Below are positions 7,648 to 14,222 of a stretch of DNA of 23,942 nt, one piece after another. A program made the position numbers and the translations under genes. The notes under the pieces are model-generated. The model saw only the letters and a list, made by a program, of their open reading frames with translations. It was not told where the DNA came from and searched no databases. Position 1 is the first letter of the stretch. Every line of letters begins with the position of its first letter. Source of the stretch: Methanobacterium sp. Lineage in GTDB: Archaea > Methanobacteriota > Methanobacteria > Methanobacteriales > Methanobacteriaceae. Where the stretch lies: positions 1 through 23,942 of the forward strand of contig WASR01000193.1 of the NCBI GenBank assembly GCA_009712615.1. The letters are read 5' to 3'.

Positions 7648-8328
7648 ATGAGTAATATAAAGAGAACTCCAATAGTAATCTTAAATTTCAAAACGTATCT
7701 AGAATCAACAGGAATAAATGCTGTCAACCTTGCAATAGCTTCTGAGATGGTTGCAGAAGAAACAGGTATCAACATGGTGGTTGCACCACAGAGTTCAGAC
7801 ATATACCAGTTGTCTAACAAAGTTAAAATACCTGTTTTTGCCCAGCATATTGATGCTGTGGATGCTGGCGGTCATACAGGAAGTACACTCATTGAATGTG
7901 TTAAAGAGGCAGGAGCAGATGGAAGTTTGATAAATCATTCTGAACAGAGGATGAAACTTGCTGATATCGATGTTGCAGTAAAAAAGCTTGCCCAAAATAA
8001 CATGGTGAGTGTGTTATGCACCAACAATATCGAAACAAGTGCAGCAGTAGCCACATTAAAACCAGATTTTGTTGCTATAGAACCTCCAGAACTCATTGGA
8101 TCAGGAATTCCAGTTTCCAAGGCCGAACCTGAAATTGTTGAGGGAACTGTAGAAATAATCCACGAGATAAATCCTGACATAAGTGTTCTTTGTGGAGCGG
8201 GAATATCTACAGGAGACGATATGAAGGCTGCAATGGATCTGGGTGCAGACGGTGTTTTGCTTGCATCTGGAATTATCAAGGCAGATGATCCTAAAGAGGC
8301 CCTACTCAACCTTGTGAGTAAGATATAA
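7648..8328 (+). CDS. tpiA: Triosephosphate isomerase (archaeal type)
   Basis: Interconverts glyceraldehyde 3-phosphate and dihydroxyacetone phosphate. With the start at 7648 it has 226 residues, the normal length for the short archaeal TIM-barrel enzyme (bacterial ones are about 250). Catalytic residues are visible: N13/K15 in VILNFKTYL, H97 in LINHSEQR, and E145 in AIEPPELIG; the C-terminal phosphate-binding segment CGAGISTGDDMKAAMDLGADGVLLASGI is intact. GGAGGT five bases upstream sets the start. The next gene, 55 bases downstream, is pgk, so the pair likely forms a gluconeogenic/glycolytic operon. Confidence 0.96.
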   Translation: MSNIKRTPIVILNFKTYLESTGINAVNLAIASEMVAEETGINMVVAPQSSDIYQLSNKVKIPVFAQHIDAVDAGGHTGSTLIECVKEAGADGSLINHSEQRMKLADIDVAVKKLAQNNMVSVLCTNNIETSAAVATLKPDFVAIEPPELIGSGIPVSKAEPEIVEGTVEIIHEINPDISVLCGAGISTGDDMKAAMDLGADGVLLASGIIKADDPKEALLNLVSKI

Positions 8329-8383
8329 CAAATTTAGGGGAAATAATATACAAACAATTAAACCATTACACAACGGTGAACAG

Positions 8384-9610
8384 ATGTCACTTGATTTTTA
8401 CACCATAGATGATTTTGATCTCGACGATAAAACTGTGCTAGTTAGGGTAGACATTAACTCTCCAGTAGACCCTTCAAACGGACTCATATTAGATGATACA
8501 CGAATAAAACTGCATGCCGAAACAATTGCAGAACTTTCTAAAAAGGGTGCCAAGACAGTGGTACTGGCCCATCAAAGCAGGCCCGGTAAAAAAGATTTTA
8601 CAACACTTGAACAGCATGCTGATGCCCTTTCAAACATACTCAAACATGAGGTAGTATATGTTGATGACATTTTTGGGAGTCATGCAAGGGATGCCATTGG
8701 AAAAATGAAACGTGGCGATATTTTACTCCTTGAAAACGTCAGGTTTTATTCTGAAGAAATACTCAAACGAGATCCAAAACTTCAATCTGAAACACACATG
8801 GTTCAAAATTTAGCTCCAATGGCTGACTACTTTGTTAACGATGCATTTGCAGCTGCCCACAGATCTCAGCCTTCACTGGTTGGATTCGCATTTGCTTTAC
8901 CATCTGCCGCTGGCCGTATTATGGAAAGGGAACTTATAGCTTTGTACAATGCCATGAATAATGTTCAAAAACCTTGTGTTTATGTACTTGGTGGTGTTAA
9001 AGTTGATGATTCCATCATGGTAATGGAAAATGTGCTTGAGAATGGAAGTGCAGATTACATCCTTACAACTGGTTTGGTTGCCAACATATTCCTATGGGGA
9101 TCTGGAGTTAATATTCGGAAATACAACAAGGAATTTATTGAGAAGAAAGGTTACTGTGATTTTGTAAAAAAATCGAAAAAGCTTCTTAAAAACTTTGGTG
9201 AGCAAATTATACTCCCAAAGGATTTAGCTGTTTGTATGGGGGACAAACGGGTTGAATTTTCAGTGGAAGACCTTCCAAATCAACCAATTTTTGACATAGG
9301 TACAGAAACTATAAAGGAATATGCAGGTTATATACGGAAGGCAAACACATTGTTTGCAAATGGACCTGCAGGAGTTTTTGAAAAGGATGATTTCAACATA
9401 GGCACAGACGATATTTTAAATGCCATAGCAAGTTCATCAGGATTTTCCATCATTGGAGGTGGACATCTTGCAGCTGCAGCCAACCAAATGGGTTTGTCCA
9501 AGGGAATTAGTCATATAAGTAGTGGGGGCGGAGCTTCCATAAATCTGTTGGCAGGCGAGGATCTTCCTGTTGTCACAGTGTTGAGGGATCATGCATCTAA
9601 AAAAAATTGA
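8384..9610 (+). CDS. pgk: Phosphoglycerate kinase
   Basis: Transfers phosphate between 1,3-bisphosphoglycerate and ADP; in an autotrophic methanogen mainly used towards sugars. 408 residues, normal for archaeal PGK. Visible motifs: VLVRVDINSPVD near the N-terminus, LAHQSRPGKKDF, LLENVRFYSEE, YFVNDAFAAAHRSQPSLVGF, the hinge and C-domain FANGPAGVFEKDDF, and the nucleotide-binding IIGGGHLAAAANQMG with SSGGGASINLLAG. A GGTGA site at 8374-8378 precedes the ATG. It follows tpiA on the same strand. Downstream is a T-rich tract (about 9636-9647), then a 237-base spacer before the tRNA genes. Confidence 0.97.
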   Translation: MSLDFYTIDDFDLDDKTVLVRVDINSPVDPSNGLILDDTRIKLHAETIAELSKKGAKTVVLAHQSRPGKKDFTTLEQHADALSNILKHEVVYVDDIFGSHARDAIGKMKRGDILLLENVRFYSEEILKRDPKLQSETHMVQNLAPMADYFVNDAFAAAHRSQPSLVGFAFALPSAAGRIMERELIALYNAMNNVQKPCVYVLGGVKVDDSIMVMENVLENGSADYILTTGLVANIFLWGSGVNIRKYNKEFIEKKGYCDFVKKSKKLLKNFGEQIILPKDLAVCMGDKRVEFSVEDLPNQPIFDIGTETIKEYAGYIRKANTLFANGPAGVFEKDDFNIGTDDILNAIASSSGFSIIGGGHLAAAANQMGLSKGISHISSGGGASINLLAGEDLPVVTVLRDHASKKN

Positions 9611-9635
9611 ATAAAACTATGGATTGTGGAAAAAA

Positions 9636-9647
9636 TTTGTCTTTTTT
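9636..9647 (+). terminator. Possible T-tract terminator of pgk
   Basis: A T-rich run with six consecutive T at 9642-9647 starts about 25 bases after the pgk stop codon. Archaeal polymerase often terminates at such tracts without a hairpin; no clear stem is seen here. Confidence 0.3.
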
Positions 9648-9677
9648 GAACAAAATATTCCACTAAAATCAAAAGGG

Positions 9678-9715
9678 TTATAAAGGGGAAGAGTACTATA
9701 GGGAATGGTGTACTC
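9678..9715 (+). promoter_or_regulatory. TATA-like element with overlapping inverted repeat
   Basis: In the pgk-tRNA spacer, GGGTTATAAAGGGG (TATA core 9678-9685) is followed by an inverted repeat GAGTAC (9691-9696)/GTACTC (9710-9715), which would sit around the predicted start site. It may be a distal promoter of the tRNA genes or of a small RNA. The ATG at 9705 opens only a 14-codon frame without a clear ribosome-binding site, which I do not call as a gene. Confidence 0.25.
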
Positions 9716-9815
9716 ATTAGGGTACCAAACTTTGTATCCTGAATTCTAAAATGAAATCAAGGTGTTAAATAACATAAGGGTAAACTTATAAAATAATTGG
9801 GACATGACCCAAAAC

Positions 9816-9823
9816 TATTTAAG
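9816..9823 (+). promoter_or_regulatory. Possible TATA box of the tRNA-Thr-Pro-Tyr unit
   Basis: TATTTAAG at 9816-9823 is centred about 28 bases before tRNA-Thr, which would place transcription start right at the tRNA 5' end. It is directly preceded by an inverted repeat TTGGG (9797-9801)/CCCAA (9808-9812). Confidence 0.35.
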
Positions 9824-9842
9824 TTAATATTCCATATACCTA

Positions 9843-9921
<79 letters not shown>

Positions 9922-9923
9922 CT

Positions 9924-9944
9924 AAGCCGGTATAATTACGGCTT
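9924..9944 (+). repeat. Hairpin in the tRNA-Thr/tRNA-Pro spacer
   Basis: AAGCCG (9924-9929) and CGGCTT (9939-9944) form a perfect 6-bp stem with a 9-base AT loop, two bases after tRNA-Thr. It may guide 3' processing or pausing; the following sequence is not a strong T-tract. Confidence 0.4.
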
Positions 9945-9957
9945 GATAATCTTTCAA

Positions 9958-10035
<78 letters not shown>

Positions 10036-10042
10036 CCATTAT

Positions 10043-10116
10043 CCCGCCTTAGCTCAATTTGGCAGAGCATCGGACTGTAGATCCGAGGGTTGCTGGTTCA
10101 AGTCCGGCAGGCGGGA
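10043..10116 (+). tRNA. tRNA-Tyr (anticodon GTA)
   Basis: 74 bases: acceptor CCCGCCT/AGGCGGG with the C1-G72 pair that archaeal TyrRS recognises, anticodon stem CGGA/TCCG with loop CTGTAGA, T arm GCTGG-TTCAAGT-CCGGC, discriminator A. No intron, although some archaeal tRNA-Tyr genes carry one. Class I variable region, as in archaea. Confidence 0.96.
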
Positions 10117-10179
10117 TTTTGTTACATTACAACTTATCCCTTGAAATATTCCCATTGATGGGGAAGTAACATACAAAAG

Positions 10180-10187
10180 TTTATATA
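10180..10187 (+). promoter_or_regulatory. Canonical TATA box upstream of tRNA-Asp
   Basis: TTTATATA at 10180-10187, preceded by a purine-rich CAAAAG that could serve as a TFB-recognition element, is the best archaeal promoter match in the window. Predicted start is near 10209, giving a precursor running into tRNA-Asp, tRNA-Lys and possibly the RNA polymerase genes. Confidence 0.5.
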
Positions 10188-10191
10188 CTAG

Positions 10192-10205
10192 CAAACTTAA
10201 GTTTG
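10192..10205. promoter_or_regulatory. 14-bp perfect palindrome, candidate operator
   Basis: CAAACTTAAGTTTG equals its reverse complement. It lies 4 bases after the TATA box at 10180, between TATA and the predicted start, where an archaeal repressor would block polymerase recruitment. Confidence 0.4.
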
Positions 10206-10215
10206 TGTAGCGATA

Positions 10216-10250
10216 ACTATATATAGTGGTGTAGGTATAATTTCTTATAC
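10216..10250. promoter_or_regulatory. Two more dyads before tRNA-Asp (second TATA-like element)
   Basis: ACTATATATAGT (10216-10227) is a perfect 12-bp palindrome and also a TATA-like sequence centred 46 bases before tRNA-Asp. GTATAA (10235-10240)/TTATAC (10245-10250) is a perfect 6-bp repeat with loop TTTC. Either may be a second promoter or a regulator site. Confidence 0.35.
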
Positions 10251-10267
10251 TCTCATTCTATTGAGCT

Positions 10268-10339
10268 GCCCTGGTGGTGTAGGGGCTATCATGCAGGCCT
10301 GTCGAGCCTGCGACTCGGGTTCAAATCCCGGCCAGGGCG
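10268..10339 (+). tRNA. tRNA-Asp (anticodon GTC)
   Basis: 72 bases: acceptor GCCCTGG/CCAGGGC, anticodon stem CAGGC/GCCTG with loop CTGTCGA, T arm TCGGG-TTCAAAT-CCCGG, discriminator G as expected for Asp. CCA is not encoded. Four bases before tRNA-Lys. Confidence 0.96.
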
Positions 10340-10343
10340 TTTA

Positions 10344-10421
<78 letters not shown>

Positions 10422-10445
10422 TGATTTTTAACTGGAGGATAAATT

Positions 10446-10679
10446 GTGAAAAAAGATATTTTAAAACACAAATTGGTTCCAGATCATACTATTTTGTCAG
10501 ATACAGAAGCTAAGAAAGTAGTGAAAAACTTGAAGGTTCATCCTGAACAGCTACCAAAGATAAAGGCAGACGATCCCGTTGCCAAAGCTATTGAAGCTAA
10601 GCCTGGAGATATTCTACAGATAACTAGAAAGAGCCATACTGCTGGAAAATTCGTTACGTATCGTTTGGTACTGGAATAG
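10446..10679 (+). CDS. rpoH: DNA-directed RNA polymerase subunit H (Rpo5)
   Basis: 77-residue archaeal RNA polymerase subunit H, homologous to the C-terminal domain of eukaryotic RPB5; it sits at the downstream DNA jaw. Diagnostic segments are HKLVPDHTILSDTEAKKVV, the LPKIKADDPVAKAI stretch and GDILQITRKSHTAGKFVTYRLV at the C-terminus. It starts with GTG at 10446, fixed by GGAGG at 10434-10438; no ATG is available. It opens the order rpoH-rpoB2-rpoB1-rpoA1-rpoA2, the standard euryarchaeal arrangement, and lies right after tRNA-Lys. Confidence 0.96.
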   Translation: MKKDILKHKLVPDHTILSDTEAKKVVKNLKVHPEQLPKIKADDPVAKAIEAKPGDILQITRKSHTAGKFVTYRLVLE

Positions 10680-10705
10680 TTGGTATTGGAGTTAAAGAAA
10701 CTGTA

Positions 10706-10755
10706 AATTGTTTTTTGGAGGAATTTAAATCGAATTGTTTTTTGGAGGAATTTAA
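10706..10755 (+). repeat. Tandem repeat of the rpoB2 ribosome-binding region
   Basis: A 23-base segment (AATTG, six T, GGAGG, AATTTAA) occurs exactly twice, at 10706-10728 and 10733-10755, offset 27 bases. Only the second copy is followed by ATG (rpoB2 start at 10755); the first is followed by ATCG. Both copies carry a full GGAGG. Confidence 0.9.
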
Positions 10756-12257
10756 TGGTAAAAAATGCATGGAAACTGGTTGATGCATTTTTTGATGAAT
10801 ACAACTTGGTAGACCACCACATCAAATCCTACAACGACTTTGTCAATCATAGAATACAAGATATAATCGATATAACAGAGCCAATTGTTCTTGAACAAGG
10901 TGAATACACTATTAAGACAGGGAATGTAGAGATCAAAAAGCCTTTCATCAAAGAGGCAGACGGATCAAACAGTAAAATTTTCCCTACCGAAGCAAGACTA
11001 AGAAACCTTACCTACTCTGCACACATGTATCTTGAAATGGCAGTGACCAAAAAAGGTGATGAAGAACAGGAAATGGAGAATGTTTACATCGGTGAGCTAC
11101 CAGTAATGTTGAAATCAAATATTTGTCATCTCAATGGTTTGAGTGAAGAGGAAATTGATGATGTTGGCGAAGATCCTCAGGATCCAGGGGGCTATTTCAT
11201 TGTGAACGGTTCAGAAAGGGCCATTGTAACCATGGAAGAGATCGCACCAAACAAGATCATCCTGGAAAGGATTGGTGAATTGGAGGATAGGCGTGCTAGA
11301 GCCATTGTTACTTCGATAAAAAGTGGATTTAGAGCACGTATCACTCTAGAATACAGAAAACCTCGTAAAAAGGGCGTATTTTTAAGGATATCTTTCCCAT
11401 ATGTACCTGGGGAAATACCATTGGTAGTACTTTTAAGGGCCCTTGGATTTGAAACAGATCAGGATCTCATCACCAGCGTATCAGATGAAAACGACATACA
11501 GTTCCTTCTCATAGATGATATACAAACCTCCGAAATAATGACCCAGTACGATGCAATAAAGTACATTGGAAACAGGGTTGCTAAGGGCATGACCGAGGAG
11601 TACAGAATTAAAAGGGCTGAAGATGTCATAGATAAATATCTACTGCCACACATAGGTGTTGAACCAGAACAAAGAGCTGAAAAAGCAACTTATCTGGCTG
11701 AAATGACTGAAATGCTCCTTCAAGTAATTTTCGAAACAAGAGAACCTCATGATAAGGACCACTACGCCAACAAGAGGCTGAGGGTATCAGGCGATCTGAT
11801 GGAGGACCTTTTCAGAGTAGCTTTCACCAGCTTAACAAGGGACATGACCTATCAGCTCGAGAGAAGTTTGGCCAGAGGTAAAGAACCATCTGTAAAACAA
11901 GCTGTTCGTTCTGATGTTTTGACTGAGAACATTAAGCATGCCATAGCCACTGGAAATTGGGTTGGTGGGCGTGCAGGTGTAAGCCAGCTATTGGACAGAA
12001 CAAGTTACATGGGAACATTATCACACCTGAAAAGGGTTGTATCCCCATTAAGCAGAAGTCAGCCTCACTTTGAAGCTCGTGATTTGCACCCAACACAGTT
12101 CGGTAAGATATGCCCAAACGAAACACCAGAGGGTCCAAACTGTGGACTGGTTAAGAACCTTGCAATTTTATCAAAAATATCCGAAGGTTCAGATCCAGAG
12201 GAACTTGAAGAAATAATCAAAAAGATGGGAGTTATAAAGCCTGTACAAACTTTATAA
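10755..12257 (+). CDS. rpoB2: DNA-directed RNA polymerase subunit B'' (N-terminal half of B)
   Basis: 500 residues, corresponding to the N-terminal half of RPB2/beta: the protrusion, lobe and start of the fork. Recognisable segments are PGGYFIVNGSERAIVTMEEIAPNKI, KKGVFLRISFPYVPGEIPLVVLLRALGF, HYANKRLRVSGDLMEDLFR, and the fork-like SYMGTLSHLKRVVSPLSRSQPHFEARDLHPTQFGKICPNETPEGPNCGLVKNL written in part here. The split from B' is normal in methanogens and is not a frameshift: the protein ends with its own TAA and an 89-base spacer with a new start follows. The start ATG at 10755 uses the second of two tandem GGAGG sites. Confidence 0.97.
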   Translation: MVKNAWKLVDAFFDEYNLVDHHIKSYNDFVNHRIQDIIDITEPIVLEQGEYTIKTGNVEIKKPFIKEADGSNSKIFPTEARLRNLTYSAHMYLEMAVTKKGDEEQEMENVYIGELPVMLKSNICHLNGLSEEEIDDVGEDPQDPGGYFIVNGSERAIVTMEEIAPNKIILERIGELEDRRARAIVTSIKSGFRARITLEYRKPRKKGVFLRISFPYVPGEIPLVVLLRALGFETDQDLITSVSDENDIQFLLIDDIQTSEIMTQYDAIKYIGNRVAKGMTEEYRIKRAEDVIDKYLLPHIGVEPEQRAEKATYLAEMTEMLLQVIFETREPHDKDHYANKRLRVSGDLMEDLFRVAFTSLTRDMTYQLERSLARGKEPSVKQAVRSDVLTENIKHAIATGNWVGGRAGVSQLLDRTSYMGTLSHLKRVVSPLSRSQPHFEARDLHPTQFGKICPNETPEGPNCGLVKNLAILSKISEGSDPEELEEIIKKMGVIKPVQTL

Positions 12258-12263
12258 AACCAA

Positions 12264-12332
12264 ATATCCAAAGGATAATTCTTATAGAGGTTTGTTTCAC
12301 ACTTAAAGTGGATATCAAACTCTAAAATCCTT
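12264..12332 (+). other. Structured rpoB2-rpoB1 intercistronic region
   Basis: Nested inverted repeats: outer AAGGAT (12271-12276)/ATCCTT (12327-12332), middle TAGAG(G)TTTG (12285-12294)/CAAACTCTA (12316-12324) with one bulged G, inner CACT (12300-12303)/AGTG (12307-12310). An alternative ATATCC (12264-12269)/GGATAT (12310-12315) could compete with the inner stem. The structure ends 2 bases before the GGGGG ribosome-binding site of rpoB1. Confidence 0.5.
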
Positions 12333-12346
12333 ATGGGGGCAAACTC

Positions 12347-14158
12347 GTGAAAAAATCCAAAATATATATTAACGGCAAAATCATCGGGACAAGTGATGAT
12401 CCAGAAGACTTTGTTAGGTCCATGAGGGAAAAACGAAGAACTGGTGAAGTATCTCCCGAAATGAATATAACCTACTACGAAGAAACAGATGAAATTTTCC
12501 TATTCACTGATCCAGGCCGAACCAGAAGGCCGCTCATAGTAGTTGAAGATGGAAAGTCCAAACTCACAGAAGAAACCATAAAATTGATTGAAGATGGTGA
12601 ATTAGATTGGGAAGGACTTATAAACCAGGGAATAATTGAATACATGGATGCAGAGGAAGAAGAAAACTCATACATCGCCATGTTTGAGGAAGACATAACT
12701 GAGAATCATAGCCACCTGGAGATAGATCCTTCTACAATGTTGGGAATCTGTGCAGGTATCATTCCATTTGCAAACCACAATTCCTCTCCAAGGAACACCA
12801 TGGAAGCAGGAATGACCAAACAAGCACTTGGTCTTTACGTATCAAATTATAATATGAGAACTGATACACGTGCTCATTTATTACATCATCCACAAGTACC
12901 GCTGGTTAAAACCAAAAGTATGGATGCAACCAAGTACGATAAACGTCCTTCAGGACAGAACTTCGTTGTTGCAGTAATGTCGTACGAAGGTTACAACATG
13001 GAAGATGCACTGATTTTAAACAAAGCATCCATTGAAAGGGGCCTTGCAAGATCTTCATTTTTCAGGTCCTACGAAGCTTCAGAAAGACGTTACCCTGGTG
13101 GACAGGAAGATAAGTTTGAAGTTCCTGAAAACATTGTGAGGGGTTACAGATCAGAGGAAGTTTACAGACATCTTGATGAGGATGGAATCGTCAACCCCGA
13201 AGTTGAGGTTACATCTGGAGATGTTCTCATAGGTAAAACATCACCTCCAAGATTCCTTGAAGAAATAGATGAATTCGGAACAGTTGCAGAGAGAAGAAGA
13301 GAAACATCTGTAACAGTGAGACATGGTGAACATGGTGTTGTTGATGCAGTTCTTTTGACTGAAACAGTTGAAGGTAGCAAACTGGCTAAGATAAGGGTCA
13401 GGGATCAGAGACAACCTGAATTTGGTGATAAATTCGCATCAAGGCACGGTCAGAAGGGAGTTGTTGGACTCATAGTTTCCCAGGAGAACATGCCATTTAC
13501 AGAAGTTGGAGTCGTACCAGATCTTATAATAAATCCACACGCAATTCCTTCAAGGATGTCAGTGGGTCAAGTTATAGAGATGCTTGCAGGTAAGGCCGGA
13601 ACCATGGAAGGTAAACGGATGGATGGAACTCCATTTGGAGGTAAACAGGAAGCAGAAATCATGGAACTACTCAAACAGAATGGTTTCGAAACTGCAGGTC
13701 GTGAATCTCTTTACAATGGAATTACAGGAGAAAGAATCGAAGCTGAAATATTTATTGGAGTGGCTTTCTATCAGAAACTGCACCACATGACAGCAGACAA
13801 AGTTTATGCAAGATCCAGAGGTCCTGTACAGGTTTTAACAAGGCAGCCTACAGAAGGTAGGGCAAGAGAAGGTGGATTAAGATTTGGTGAGATGGAAAGG
13901 GATTGTCTCATTGCACATGGTGCTGCATTAGCTTTGAAAGAAAGGCTATTGGATGAATCTGACAAGTATGAAGCCCTTGTATGCCAAGAATGTGGTATGA
14001 TAGCCATATACGACAGGATACGAGATAAAAAATACTGTGCCATCTGTGGAGAATCAGATACTTTCCCAGTTGAGATTTCATACGCATTCAAACTTTTACT
14101 CGACGAACTAAAGAGCCTGTGTATATTCCCTAAATTGGTTCTTGAGGACAAAGCATAG
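12347..14158 (+). CDS. rpoB1: DNA-directed RNA polymerase subunit B' (C-terminal half of B)
   Basis: 603 residues, the C-terminal half of RPB2/beta: external domains, hybrid-binding, wall, anchor and clamp. Visible are [19 protein letters not shown], the [16 protein letters not shown] hybrid-binding segment, [17 protein letters not shown], and [21 protein letters not shown]. The zinc ribbon is C546-x2-C549-x14-C564-x2-C567. It starts with GTG at 12347; the ribosome-binding site is an unusual GGGGG at 12335-12339 directly after a strong intercistronic hairpin, so translation may depend on that structure. Reads on to rpoA1 after 64 bases. Confidence 0.97.
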   Translation: MKKSKIYINGKIIGTSDDPEDFVRSMREKRRTGEVSPEMNITYYEETDEIFLFTDPGRTRRPLIVVEDGKSKLTEETIKLIEDGELDWEGLINQGIIEYMDAEEEENSYIAMFEEDITENHSHLEIDPSTMLGICAGIIPFANHNSSPRNTMEAGMTKQALGLYVSNYNMRTDTRAHLLHHPQVPLVKTKSMDATKYDKRPSGQNFVVAVMSYEGYNMEDALILNKASIERGLARSSFFRSYEASERRYPGGQEDKFEVPENIVRGYRSEEVYRHLDEDGIVNPEVEVTSGDVLIGKTSPPRFLEEIDEFGTVAERRRETSVTVRHGEHGVVDAVLLTETVEGSKLAKIRVRDQRQPEFGDKFASRHGQKGVVGLIVSQENMPFTEVGVVPDLIINPHAIPSRMSVGQVIEMLAGKAGTMEGKRMDGTPFGGKQEAEIMELLKQNGFETAGRESLYNGITGERIEAEIFIGVAFYQKLHHMTADKVYARSRGPVQVLTRQPTEGRAREGGLRFGEMERDCLIAHGAALALKERLLDESDKYEALVCQECGMIAIYDRIRDKKYCAICGESDTFPVEISYAFKLLLDELKSLCIFPKLVLEDKA

Positions 14159-14169
14159 GGTGAATAAAA

Positions 14170-14192
14170 AGCTGATTTGAGGCTGTTCAGCT
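14170..14192 (+). repeat. Hairpin between rpoB1 and rpoA1
   Basis: AGCTGA (14170-14175) and TCAGCT (14187-14192) form a perfect 6-bp stem with an 11-base loop in the 64-base spacer, about 22 bases before the rpoA1 ribosome-binding site. No T-tract follows, so it does not look like a terminator. Confidence 0.4.
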
Positions 14193-14222
14193 ACGTGAAG
14201 CAAATAATATTTTAAGGAGAGA

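Noticed and set aside
7935..8309. 124-codon open frame on the - strand inside tpiA
   Set aside because: Antisense shadow of tpiA; no family resemblance and no independent translation signal.
9705..9749. 14-codon frame after a TATA-like element in the pgk-tRNA spacer
   Set aside because: Too short, no Shine-Dalgarno site and no recognisable peptide; start placement near the predicted transcription start may be chance.
10043..10116. Intron in tRNA-Tyr
   Set aside because: The anticodon stem and a 7-base loop close directly; no insertion after position 37.
10755..14158. rpoB appears broken into two genes
   Set aside because: The B''/B' split is normal in methanogens; both halves have their own start, ribosome-binding site and intact motifs.
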